Below, piece by piece: positions 1-7,938 of a stretch of DNA of 64,000 nucleotides. The notes beneath the pieces are model-generated. The model saw only the letters and a list, made by a program, of their open reading frames with translations. It ran no database searches and was not told the DNA's origin. How positions within the stretch are numbered: position 1 is the first letter of the stretch; each line of letters opens with the position of its first letter. Source of the stretch: Clostridia bacterium (lineage in GTDB: Bacteria > Bacillota > Clostridia > Christensenellales > Borkfalkiaceae); the NCBI GenBank assembly GCA_017457215.1, contig JAFTHU010000005.1:1-64000 (forward strand), read 5' to 3'. The translations under genes and the position numbers were made by a program.

Positions 1-1620
1 GAGAACGCGGAAATTATCATTTTCGAGCGTTCGGGCTTTATTTCGTACGCAAACTGCGGTTTGCCGTACTATATCGGCGGTGTTATTGAAGACGAGCAGG
101 ATTTGACTTTGCAAACTCCCGAAAGTTTCTTCCGCCGTTTCCAAATCGTTGCAAAAGTGCATCACGAAGTAACGGATATCGACACGAAAAACAAAACCGT
201 TTCCGTAACCGATTTGAAGACGGGGACGAGTTTCACGGAAACCTATGATAAACTGATTTTATCGCCTGGCGCAAAGCCGATTTTGCCCGATTTTTACGCC
301 GAAAACGAAAGAGTATTCACGCTCCGAACCGTAGAAGATACGCTCAAAATCCGAGCGTTTGTCGAGCAAAAACAGCCCAAAACAGCTGTCGTGATAGGCG
401 GGGGCTTTATCGGGCTTGAAATGGCGGAAAATCTTACGCATCTTGGTATAAAGACGGCTGTCGTGCAACGCTCCAACCATCTTTTGCCGACGGTTGACTG
501 CGATATGGCGTCCTTTATTCACGCAAATTTCCGTCGTTACGGCGTACAATTATTGCTGAACACGAACACAAGCAAAATGAGTTTTACGGACGGTCAAGTT
601 TCGCTTGAATTTGCGGACGGAAATAAACTCAACGCGGACATGGTAGTGCTCTCCGTCGGTGTTACGCCCGAAAATACGCTTGCAAAAAAAGCAGGTTTAG
701 AGCTTGGCGTGAAAGGCGCAATCAAGGTAAACGCAAAAATGGAAACTTCCGTTCCCGATATTTATGCAGTGGGGGATGCGGTGCAGGTTAAGCATTTTGT
801 AACCGAGCAAGATTCGGTGATTTCACTTGCAGGTCCAGCGAACAAGCAAGGGCGTATCGTTGCGGACAATATTTGCGGATTGAACAGCGAATATAAAGGA
901 TCGCAGGGCTCGTCCGTGATTAAACTGTTCGATATGACGGTGGCGACGACTGGAATTAACGAACAGCAAGCCAAAGCAAACGATATTGAATACGAAAAGG
1001 TAATTTTAACGCAAAATTCGCACGCAGGATACTATCCGAATGCCACGGCAATGACTGTAAAACTCCTTTTCGAAAAGGGAACTTATAAGATTTTGGGCGC
1101 GCAAATCGTCGGCTACGACGGCGTAGATAAACGCATTGATGTGATTGCAACCGCTATTCGGGCAGGTATGAAAGCGGATGAATTGAAAGATTTAGACCTT
1201 GCATACGCTCCGCCGTATTCTTCCGCGAAAGACCCTGTAAATATGGCGGGTTTCGTTGCGGACAATATCAAAAACGGCGTTGTAAAGCAGTTTTATTATG
1301 AGGAAATTCCTGCGTTAAGAGAAAGAAAGGACGTGATTTTGCTTGATACGCGTACGCCGTTTGAATATATGCGCGGTCGCGCGGACGGATTTATCAATAT
1401 TCCGTTGGACGATTTAAGAGAGCGTTTGGGCGAGCTTGATAAAACGAAGAAAATTTACGTTATGTGTCAAAGCGGATTACGCAGTTACTTGGCAACGCGC
1501 ATTTTAATGCAAAATGGTTTTGAGGCATATAACTTTGCAGGCGGTTTTAGATTGTACGGCAGTATCAAAAACGAAGAAATGTTATCCAAGCAATGCTATT
1601 CGTGCGGTATGGAGAAGTAA
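1..1620 (+). CDS. CoA-disulfide reductase-like flavoprotein with C-terminal rhodanese domain (5' truncated)
   Basis: The reading frame is open from base 1, so the N-terminus with the first FAD-binding glycine motif lies outside the window. The first visible residues include SYANCGLPYY, matching the SxxNCG active-site cysteine motif of the CoA-disulfide reductase / NADH oxidase branch of the pyridine nucleotide-disulfide oxidoreductases. A second Rossmann motif (VIGGGFIGLE) and a FAD-contact motif (IYAVGDA) follow. The last ~100 residues are a rhodanese domain with active-site loop CQSGLRS and a terminal CYSCG. Such CoADR-Rhd fusions reduce CoA disulfide or persulfide/polysulfide species with NAD(P)H in the cytoplasm. 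The downstream TauE/SafE permease fits sulfur handling. The exact substrate is inferred. Confidence 0.88.
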   Translation, partial: ENAEIIIFERSGFISYANCGLPYYIGGVIEDEQDLTLQTPESFFRRFQIVAKVHHEVTDIDTKNKTVSVTDLKTGTSFTETYDKLILSPGAKPILPDFYAENERVFTLRTVEDTLKIRAFVEQKQPKTAVVIGGGFIGLEMAENLTHLGIKTAVVQRSNHLLPTVDCDMASFIHANFRRYGVQLLLNTNTSKMSFTDGQVSLEFADGNKLNADMVVLSVGVTPENTLAKKAGLELGVKGAIKVNAKMETSVPDIYAVGDAVQVKHFVTEQDSVISLAGPANKQGRIVADNICGLNSEYKGSQGSSVIKLFDMTVATTGINEQQAKANDIEYEKVILTQNSHAGYYPNATAMTVKLLFEKGTYKILGAQIVGYDGVDKRIDVIATAIRAGMKADELKDLDLAYAPPYSSAKDPVNMAGFVADNIKNGVVKQFYYEEIPALRERKDVILLDTRTPFEYMRGRADGFINIPLDDLRERLGELDKTKKIYVMCQSGLRSYLATRILMQNGFEAYNFAGGFRLYGSIKNEEMLSKQCYSCGMEK

Positions 1621-1640
1621 GAATTTAACGGAGAAACGAT

Positions 1641-2003
1641 ATGAAATTGAAGAATATTCTGATTGTTGTTAAAGACATAGAAAAATCGAGAAAATTCTAT
1701 CACGATTTGTTTGGCATAGATATGGTGCTTGATAATGACGGCAATATGATTTTAACGGAAGGTCTTGTCCTTCAAGATGAAAAGATATGGAAATCGTTTT
1801 TAGATAGAGATATTATTCCAAAAAGCAACTCTTGCGAACTGTATTTTGAGGAACAGGATATCGAGTCTTTTGTGGAAAAATTAGAAAGATTATATCCCTC
1901 GATTGAATATGTAAATCGTCTTATGACACATAGTTGGGGGCAACAAGTAATTCGATTCTACGATTTAGACGGCAACTTAATTGAAGTAGGGACACCGATA
2001 TAA
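1641..2003 (+). CDS. VOC (glyoxalase/bleomycin resistance) family protein
   Basis: A 120-residue protein with the single vicinal-oxygen-chelate layout: an N-terminal VVKDIEKSRKFYHDLFG strand-helix unit and a C-terminal DLDGNLIEVG strand that supplies the usual metal-ligand glutamate. The length suits a one-module VOC protein that dimerises. A purine-rich site (ACGGAGAAACG) lies just before the ATG, 20 bp after the preceding stop. Family members include glyoxalases, dioxygenases and drug-binding resistance proteins; nothing here chooses among them. Confidence 0.8.
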   Translation: MKLKNILIVVKDIEKSRKFYHDLFGIDMVLDNDGNMILTEGLVLQDEKIWKSFLDRDIIPKSNSCELYFEEQDIESFVEKLERLYPSIEYVNRLMTHSWGQQVIRFYDLDGNLIEVGTPI

Positions 2004-2033
2004 TCAACAAATTTCAATTTAGCGGAGTATATA

Positions 2034-2600
2034 ATGGGAAAGAAATTATCGGAAATGAGTTTGGAAGAACTGTGGCAGTTGTTTCCTATCATTTTAACGA
2101 AACATCAAGAAGACTGGAAAGAATGGTATTTGGAAGAAGAAAGCCTATTGAAAAACATTCTTCCGCAGGTCGAAAAAATAAGTCATATAGGAAGCACGGC
2201 AATCCCTGCTATATGGGCAAAACCAATCATTGATATTCTTGTAGAAGTTCCAAAGGAAAGCAACCTGCTTGATTATAAAGCTTTGCTTGAAAACAACGGC
2301 TATATTTGTATGTCGCAAAACGAAGATAGAATTTCTTTTAATAAAGGATATACCGAAAACGGATTTGCCGAGAAAGTATTTCATCTGCATTTGAGATATG
2401 CAGGAGACAACGATGAATTGTATTTTAGAGATTATCTTATCGAGTTTCCCGATATCGCAAAAGAGTATGAAAAATTAAAGCTCTCGTTATGGAAAGAACA
2501 CGAGCATAATCGAGATGCTTATACAAACGCAAAGACCGAGTTCGTAAAGAAATATACGGAAAAAGCGAAGTCGATTTATGGGAATAGATATTTAACTTAG
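2034..2600 (+). CDS. GrpB-like nucleotidyltransferase-fold protein (UPF0157)
   Basis: A 188-residue protein with the GrpB/UPF0157 signature HIGSTAIPAIWAKPIIDILV at about residues 56-75, a GS-containing nucleotidyltransferase-like active site followed by a D-x-x-V strand. The family is often fused to or next to CoaE or acetyltransferases, and its substrate is not settled. The gene starts at ATG after a GGAG site, 30 bp after the VOC gene and 11 bp before the permease gene, so co-transcription is plausible. Its base composition is more A+T-rich than the flavoprotein gene upstream. Confidence 0.82.
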   Translation: MGKKLSEMSLEELWQLFPIILTKHQEDWKEWYLEEESLLKNILPQVEKISHIGSTAIPAIWAKPIIDILVEVPKESNLLDYKALLENNGYICMSQNEDRISFNKGYTENGFAEKVFHLHLRYAGDNDELYFRDYLIEFPDIAKEYEKLKLSLWKEHEHNRDAYTNAKTEFVKKYTEKAKSIYGNRYLT

Positions 2601-2611
2601 AGAGACGTATT

Positions 2612-3391
2612 ATGGAAGAAACTTTAATTACAATACTTGTGTGCTTTATCGCAGGCGCTGGGGCAGGTATTGGAACGGGTTTTGCAGGGATGAGCGCTGC
2701 CGCCGTTATAGGACCGATGCTCATAACGTTTTTGGGCGTTCCTGCTTATGATGCGGTAGGGATAGGGCTTATCAGCGACGTTTTGGCAAGCCTTGTCAGC
2801 GCATATACCTATAAAAAAAGCGGAAACTTGGACGTTAAAAACAGCTTGCCGTTGCTTATAAGCGTGCTTATCGTAACGATGATAGGGAGCTTTGTGGCAA
2901 GTTTTCTGCCAGAGCAAGCTATGAGCGGTACAATGCAGATAGCGTTGATTATTATCGGTTTGCGTTTCCTTTTGAAGCCTGTCAACAAAACGAGAGAGCA
3001 GTTGGAAGAAAGCTCCCCGAAAAGCAGGCTGATTAAGGCAATCGTCGGCGGTATATTCGTTGGCTTTATATGCGGTTTTGCAGGTGCAGGCGGCGGAATG
3101 ATGCTGTTGCTCGTGTTAACTTCGTTCCTTGGCTATCCTATGCATTTGGCGGTTGGCACAAGCGTGTTTATTATGGCGTTTACGGCGCTCACGGGCGGTG
3201 TCAGCCATTTTATAATCGGGGGGATGCCTGATATTCTTTGTCTTTCGCTGTGCGTTGTATTTACCTTGCTTTGGGCAAGAATTGCGGCAAAAATCGCCAA
3301 TAAAGCGAATGCAAAAACCTTAAACCGCGTGGTCGGTATCGTTATGATTGCAACAAGCGTCGTGATTTTGACGGTAAATTATCTTTTGTAA
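2612..3391 (+). CDS. TauE/SafE family sulfite/anion exporter-like permease
   Basis: A 259-residue integral membrane protein with about eight hydrophobic segments. It has the internal duplication typical of TauE/SafE (DUF81) proteins: GAGAGIGTGFAGM near residue 17 and GFICGFAGAGGGMMLL near residue 152. The family exports or imports sulfite, sulfonates and organosulfur compounds, though most members have no proven substrate. Proximity to the CoA-disulfide reductase/rhodanese gene suggests a sulfur role, which is an inference. The start is ATG preceded by AGAGACG, 11 bp after the GrpB-like gene. Confidence 0.85.
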   Translation: MEETLITILVCFIAGAGAGIGTGFAGMSAAAVIGPMLITFLGVPAYDAVGIGLISDVLASLVSAYTYKKSGNLDVKNSLPLLISVLIVTMIGSFVASFLPEQAMSGTMQIALIIIGLRFLLKPVNKTREQLEESSPKSRLIKAIVGGIFVGFICGFAGAGGGMMLLLVLTSFLGYPMHLAVGTSVFIMAFTALTGGVSHFIIGGMPDILCLSLCVVFTLLWARIAAKIANKANAKTLNRVVGIVMIATSVVILTVNYLL

Positions 3392-3455
3392 AGGCAAAGA
3401 ATCGTTTAACGAAAAAACGGATTTGATTTCTATATTCGTTTAAGGGGAATGAGAA

Positions 3456-3830
3456 ATGACGAAAGAAGAATTTCTTGAACATTGTTTGAATATATACGGC
3501 ACAACGCCCGACTGTCCGTTTAGCGATGATTTTGAAACGGCTGTGCTTCGGCATAAAGACAATCGCAAGTGGTATGCTTTATTGATGAAATTATCGCGGA
3601 GAAAGTTTGGCTTTGACAGTGATGAAGTGATAGACGTGGTCAATTTGAAAGTGCCGATGGAATTGTCCTGTCCCTTTGGCGTAGAGGACGGAGTGTATCC
3701 TGCGTACCATATGAACAAGCTTCATTGGGTTTCGGTTTTATTGCCTGATGCGCCTGACAACGTTGTGCGTTTCCTTGTAAGCGTTAGTTTTGAGATTACG
3801 GAGAAGAAAACGTGTGTAAAAAATAAATGA
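3456..3830 (+). CDS. MmcQ/YjbR family protein
   Basis: A 124-residue protein resembling the MmcQ/YjbR (DUF419) family: an acidic helical N-terminus (TKEEFLEHCLNIYGTTPDCPF), a central RHKDNRKWYALLMKLSR strand region and a terminal HWVSVLLPD segment before the last helix. Family members adopt the CyaY-like fold and some have been described as DNA binding; the cellular role is unknown. The ATG is preceded by AAGGGGAATG, a good ribosome site. A strong hairpin follows directly, so this is the last gene of the leftward accessory run. Confidence 0.75.
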   Translation: MTKEEFLEHCLNIYGTTPDCPFSDDFETAVLRHKDNRKWYALLMKLSRRKFGFDSDEVIDVVNLKVPMELSCPFGVEDGVYPAYHMNKLHWVSVLLPDAPDNVVRFLVSVSFEITEKKTCVKNK

Positions 3831-3837
3831 CATGAAA

Positions 3838-3867
3838 GAGGGGTGACGAAATCAATCGTCACCCCTC
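3838..3867. terminator. 12-bp perfect hairpin, likely bidirectional terminator; arm is part of repeat R1
   Basis: GAGGGGTGACGA (3838-3849) pairs perfectly with TCGTCACCCCTC (3856-3867) around a 6-nt loop, followed by AAATTTT. It separates the plus-strand YjbR gene from the minus-strand helicase gene. The right arm is also the left part of repeat R1, which recurs in the island. Confidence 0.7.
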
Positions 3868-3894
3868 AAATTTTGCTACGCAGTAAACAAAGAA
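3857..3894. repeat. Island repeat R1
   Basis: The sequence CACCCCTCAAATTTTGCTAC followed by GCAGTAAACAAAG recurs with small changes at 7013, in part at 8948, and at 11928. This copy ends 20 bp before the helicase stop codon and marks the left edge of the island. No coding or known regulatory role was recognised. Confidence 0.65.
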
Positions 3895-3914
3895 TAAAGC
3901 ATTCGAATAATAGT

Positions 3915-6788
3915 TTATGCACTTCCAATGATTTTTAATTCTTTAGCTCTTCCTGTATGTTTTATATAAAAAGATGCTGCGGATAATATGGTGCTTATCG
4001 AATCTTTCATATCCTTGGATTTACTAATCGCAGGTTGCACAATATATATTGTGACATCCAAGGCCTTTTGACTTTTTAGAATTTCTTTAAGAGTTGTGAT
4101 ATCACCTCGGATAAATTTATTTGTTTTACTACCGCTTATGCGCATTAAAAATTTATTTAATAAGGACGATTTAGATTTAATCCATACAGTACTTTTAATG
4201 GCTTGTTGTGCGACTTCATAGATATCTTCAACATTAGTGTTATAATGTTGTCCTTTCATTGCTTTACAATGATAAAATTCTGCTTTTATATGAGTTTCAT
4301 CGGCTTTTAAAGTTATATAGTCGGCAACTTCACCTGGTCCATGATCGAATATTATGAGCGAATAAGTATCGTCTTTTTCTAATGTTTCTTTTAAAGTTTT
4401 TTGAATGGTTTGCTTCGTGTTGTCTTTAATATTAAATTCTTTTTTTATATCTGTATTTGAGGCAATCCAGTCAAAAACTTCAATTTGATTTATATCATAT
4501 TTTTCTAATTGTACATTTCCACAAAGGACTTCGTTGCCTGAGTATATAGTATCATTATCAGTTTTAAAAATTAATGGATTTTCGTTAAAATAATCGGATA
4601 ACTTTATTGAATGAGTTCCGTTGCGACAAAAGAAGTAATCGGCCTCGGATGAATATTCACCCGCAATATTACAGCTCATTTTTTGTATAATATCTTCATA
4701 TATAATCTCGAAAAGAATTGATTCTCCATTTGTACTTGTTTCTATGATTTTTATAGTAGCATCAGTTAAGACACAAATTTTATCTTCGCTGTTATTTTTT
4801 CTAAGTATCGGTGGCGATATATATGTTTTTTCATGGAAAAATCCAAATAGAATATTCGTACCATATTTATTGATCCTACTGGGAATTGGAAGTTTATCAT
4901 AATTGGTATTAGTTTTTACAGTAAGAGAGCTGTTTGCAATTTTCTTGCCGAACAAATCACACCATGCAATATATTCAGGTATAGCAAGATATTCACTGCT
5001 CCACAATTTTGATCCGCTGCTATATCCAATAGTTGAATCAACGCCGTTTCTTGTAACTTTACAAAAAGCATGTCCAGCAGATAGCATCATGCCGGAGTTT
5101 TCATCAATGGATGCGGCTGTGTTTGATCCCGCATATATTCTATAAGATTCGCCAGTTTCTGCATATCTATTTTGCATGCCAGTGTTAAAAAATTCGTAAC
5201 TTGAAAAATCTGCAAGGACGCGATTCATTTCATCTCTCGCTATTTTTGAATGTGACTGACAAAAACTACTTGCTATTGCATCATATACAACTTCTGTTTT
5301 TAATTGAGAATATATAAAGAGTAATTTTGTTTCAGTTTGATAATGGACAATAAAAAGATTTACTTCAGTATTTACCGCTTGTCCCCCTTCGAGCCAAAGG
5401 GGCGTAGCCTTTTGTGTGGCGATTCCAACTATAGTATTAGTATCGCTGCTTCGGTAGATGTTTTCGCCAACCGATAAGTCATTAGGGAAAGTTGCGTTTA
5501 AGTCAAATCCCGTAACTTTATATACTTTTGCGTGACAATTGGGGCGAATATTGTGTAGGGAAATAGTTTCTTGAGCATTTTTGGGACGAGAGAAGTTTTT
5601 AATAATTTCATTATTCGTTAATTGGCCATTGATTTTTTCTTCGGACATCTCAATTATCATATCTTGCCATACAGCATCGCTTGTATAAAGTTTATGGTTT
5701 TCGATTTGAAGGTTTTCATTGTTCATTGCAATAAATTTAGCTGTACCGATATTGTCGGTGTTGGTTCGAGCAAAGCGACCAACAAACTGAAGCGTGCTAG
5801 CCAGTGATTTTTGAGGTTCATGGATGGCTGCTATTTTTAAATTGGGAAAATCAAACCCTTCCCCGAGCATATCTACGCAAATAATGCCATGCAATTGACG
5901 TTCCTTTAATAATTTTAGTGTATGTTTTATTGTTCGATATGACATTGAGCTATCAATGCGTTTAAGCTTTAGGCTCGTTAATTCTTTGTATAATGTTTCA
6001 AGGCTTTTAGCTTTTTCTTTTGTATCAGTGCGCACCATCAAAAAATGATCATATCCTTCGGCGATATCGTTCAATAAAACTCTTTCAGCTTCAAGCGCGA
6101 TTAATTTATCTTTATCTGGGGCTTCATCTATAGGAATAAAGCTTATTGTACCAAATATCCCATCGCGGTAGGCTTTAGATAAGGGATAATTATATATGTG
6201 TGTTCCTTGGATTTCTTTTTTATCTAATCTAAAAGGTGTTGCTGTTACTAATAACGAAGCGGCATGATTCATATTGAGTATAATTTTTTGCCAAGTAGGG
6301 GCAGGGACATGGTGTGCCTCATCAATAATAACATAATCAAACAATAATTTTATTTCGCATTCAGAGATGGAGGCTGCTACTTTCTGAGAAGCTACAATAA
6401 CATCCGCAGATGCAATATTGGCAACTTGGTCTTCGCGTAATATATGTTCTGCTTCAAATACTGTTGGAGGTTTTACATCTTTATCGAAAACACCTATATT
6501 TTTTAGAGTTTTTAATGTTTTATATTCTTCTGCGATTTGTTCTCTAACCATAGCACTAGGCGTGACAATCAAGACTTTCTTTTTGCACAAAACATATGGA
6601 GCAAGCATAAGTACGGTTGTTTTCCCTGAGCCAGTAGGCATCACTATTACAGTGGTGTCAAGCGGTTCTAAAGTGGAGTGTGATGCAATCGCATGTAAAG
6701 CTCCAAGTTGAGCATTGCGTAATCCAATAGAGTCATCGGAATCGATTGGGTAGTGAAGTTGATTATATAAATTAGAAAAATGACTCAT
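3915..6788 (-). CDS. SF2 DEAD/DEAH-box helicase with candidate C-terminal nuclease domain
   Basis: A 957-residue protein. Residues 51-58 are PTGSGKTT (motif I), 156-160 DEAHH (motif II), 182-186 TATPF (motif III), 309-315 GEGFDFP (motif V) and 334-342 QFVGRFART (motif VI), so a complete SF2 ATPase of the ResIII/UvrB-like type fills the first ~350 residues. A long middle region has no recognised domain. Near the end, acidic residues (D815, E820, D823) followed by E837 and K842 in EFYHCK look like a PD-(D/E)xK nuclease core; this is an inference from motif spacing. An AGGAG site precedes the ATG. The gene has its own promoter, and its content and island context suggest phage defence. Confidence 0.82.
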   Translation of the reverse strand: MSHFSNLYNQLHYPIDSDDSIGLRNAQLGALHAIASHSTLEPLDTTVIVMPTGSGKTTVLMLAPYVLCKKKVLIVTPSAMVREQIAEEYKTLKTLKNIGVFDKDVKPPTVFEAEHILREDQVANIASADVIVASQKVAASISECEIKLLFDYVIIDEAHHVPAPTWQKIILNMNHAASLLVTATPFRLDKKEIQGTHIYNYPLSKAYRDGIFGTISFIPIDEAPDKDKLIALEAERVLLNDIAEGYDHFLMVRTDTKEKAKSLETLYKELTSLKLKRIDSSMSYRTIKHTLKLLKERQLHGIICVDMLGEGFDFPNLKIAAIHEPQKSLASTLQFVGRFARTNTDNIGTAKFIAMNNENLQIENHKLYTSDAVWQDMIIEMSEEKINGQLTNNEIIKNFSRPKNAQETISLHNIRPNCHAKVYKVTGFDLNATFPNDLSVGENIYRSSDTNTIVGIATQKATPLWLEGGQAVNTEVNLFIVHYQTETKLLFIYSQLKTEVVYDAIASSFCQSHSKIARDEMNRVLADFSSYEFFNTGMQNRYAETGESYRIYAGSNTAASIDENSGMMLSAGHAFCKVTRNGVDSTIGYSSGSKLWSSEYLAIPEYIAWCDLFGKKIANSSLTVKTNTNYDKLPIPSRINKYGTNILFGFFHEKTYISPPILRKNNSEDKICVLTDATIKIIETSTNGESILFEIIYEDIIQKMSCNIAGEYSSEADYFFCRNGTHSIKLSDYFNENPLIFKTDNDTIYSGNEVLCGNVQLEKYDINQIEVFDWIASNTDIKKEFNIKDNTKQTIQKTLKETLEKDDTYSLIIFDHGPGEVADYITLKADETHIKAEFYHCKAMKGQHYNTNVEDIYEVAQQAIKSTVWIKSKSSLLNKFLMRISGSKTNKFIRGDITTLKEILKSQKALDVTIYIVQPAISKSKDMKDSISTILSAASFYIKHTGRAKELKIIGSA

Positions 6789-6825
6789 CGTGCGTCTCCT
6801 AATAAGGGTTAAACTTGTTATTCAT

Positions 6826-6854
6826 ATTATAGCATAATATGTCTCGTTATTCAA
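6826..6854 (-). promoter_or_regulatory. Promoter of the helicase gene
   Basis: On the minus strand, TTGAAT (6849-6854) and TATAAT (6826-6831) are separated by 17 bp, 37 bp before the helicase ATG. ATTCAACAAT (6849-6858) covers the -35 and has an inverted copy, ATTGTTGAAT, at 6900-6909; CTCGTTAT (6843-6850) also has an inverted copy at 6888-6895. These could be operator half-sites. Confidence 0.65.
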
Positions 6855-6950
6855 CAATAATTGTACTGTGAAATTTTTTTATATACAATAACGAGTCTAA
6901 TTGTTGAATTATGAAAGGTGTATTTTTTTCGAGCTTTTCCAATAAGCAAT

Positions 6951-6985
6951 AAAATGCAGGAAATTCAAGCAATTTCCTGCATTTT
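6951..6985 (-). terminator. Terminator following the tRNA 3' fragment
   Basis: A 15-bp perfect hairpin (6951-6965 with 6971-6985, loop CAAGC) rich in A/T at its base. It lies directly after the CCA end of the tRNA fragment on the minus strand, just as the hairpin at 12006-12033 follows the intact tRNA-Pro. Both hairpins are adjoined by the same string AATAAGCAATAAAA (6941-6954 and 11990-12003). Confidence 0.7.
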
Positions 6986-6986
6986 T

Positions 6987-7023
6987 TGGTTGAGACGACG
7001 GGGATCGAACCCGTCACCCCTCA
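6987..7023 (-). pseudogene. tRNA 3' fragment (T-arm, acceptor strand, CCA); possible minihelix
   Basis: Read on the minus strand, a perfect T-arm (ACGGG, TTCGATC, CCCGT; 7014 down to 6998) is followed by CGTCTCA, discriminator A and CCA. D-arm and anticodon arm are absent. The bases just before the T-arm (TGAGGGG, 7023-7017, part of repeat R2) can pair with the acceptor strand at six of seven positions including one wobble, which would give an acceptor/T-arm minihelix. The simplest reading is a remnant of a tRNA attachment site; the parent tRNA identity cannot be told. Confidence 0.75.
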
Positions 7024-7070
7024 AATTCTAATACGTAGTAAACAAAGCAAGGGGGAATTGAAAAACAAAA
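7013..7070. repeat. Island repeat R2
   Basis: Contains CACCCCTCAAATTC, then ACGTAGTAAACAAAG and a trailing GGGGGAATTGAAAAA. It shares about 50 positions with R4 at 11928, and its first part is shared with R1. It abuts the tRNA 3' fragment and lies before the AbiE promoter. Confidence 0.7.
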
Positions 7071-7149
7071 GTATAGTATGTTTTTTTTGATATATAGGCA
7101 AAGATAAAAGAGATTGTTTAAAAGGATCTAGAAGTGGTTAAAATAAAAA

Positions 7150-7201
7150 TGTCAAGTAAAATTAAAAAATACTTGACAAATGTCAATGATTAGCATATAC
7201 T
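7150..7201 (+). promoter_or_regulatory. abiE promoter with overlapping inverted-repeat operator
   Basis: TTGACA (7173-7178) and TATACT (7196-7201) are separated by 17 bp. A perfect 9-bp inverted repeat, TGTCAAGTA (7150-7158) and TACTTGACA (7170-7178), covers the -35. AbiEi proteins are known to autorepress by binding inverted repeats in their own promoter, so this is the likely operator. A 12-bp palindrome TATTTATAAATA follows at 7201. Confidence 0.8.
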
Positions 7202-7236
7202 ATTTATAAATAGAATTCAAAAAGGAGGTGTGACAA

Positions 7237-7938
7237 ATGAAAGGCAACGAGATGATTTTAGATTCATTAGCGATTTATCAGCCAAATGAACTTATATTTG
7301 CTAGTAAATTTTACAAGGAATATTTACAGGGAAAAGTCAAAGAAGCTACTTATTATAAGGCGCTTGAAAGATTGTGTAAATCACAAGAATTAATAAATAT
7401 TGCAAAAGGTGTTTATCATTTGCCGAAGAAGAGCAAGTATGGAATTGTTCCACCTTCCGATCAAGAAATTATTTCTACGTTTGTTAAAAATGAAAAGGGG
7501 ATGGTTGTGGGTTATTCTTTGTACAATGCCTTGAATTTAACCACTCAAATTTCAAAATCAATTCAGATTATGTCGTCTACTCTTGAAAGTTATACAAAAA
7601 CCATTAGGAATGTTATGGTTCAACAAGTTCCAATAAGGTTCTCTCAAGAGATTCAAAATATGATTAAAGGATTGGAAGTTTTGCAAAACTTTTATGAGAT
7701 TCAAGATTTGAATTATAAGGTATTTATTGAATTTACTGAAACGCTAGCCCAGAATTATATCGAAGAATTATTTATTAGAGAAGAATTATATAAGCGTTAT
7801 AAAAAGTCGACGATTGCTTTTTTGCGCGAGATCTTGAATTATTATCATAAAGAAAATAATTTAGATGTATATTTATCTGCTCTTTCAGATTATAAGTATC
7901 CCAAGATGGAGGAATTGTATGAGATTGCACGAGTTTAA
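7237..7938 (+). CDS. AbiEi-like type IV antitoxin / autorepressor
   Basis: A 233-residue protein. The N-terminal ~70 residues resemble a winged helix ending in the hairpin GVYHLPKKSKYG, as in AbiEi / DUF6088 antitoxins; residues 80-200 form the C-terminal domain, with GYSLYNALNLTTQ near 95. In type IV systems the antitoxin does not bind the toxin but opposes its effect and represses the operon. A strong AAAGGAGGTG site precedes the ATG. The gene overlaps the nucleotidyltransferase gene by 20 bp, the usual abiEi-abiEii arrangement. A+T-rich codon use differs from the housekeeping genes, which suggests transfer. Confidence 0.82.
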   Translation: MKGNEMILDSLAIYQPNELIFASKFYKEYLQGKVKEATYYKALERLCKSQELINIAKGVYHLPKKSKYGIVPPSDQEIISTFVKNEKGMVVGYSLYNALNLTTQISKSIQIMSSTLESYTKTIRNVMVQQVPIRFSQEIQNMIKGLEVLQNFYEIQDLNYKVFIEFTETLAQNYIEELFIREELYKRYKKSTIAFLREILNYYHKENNLDVYLSALSDYKYPKMEELYEIARV

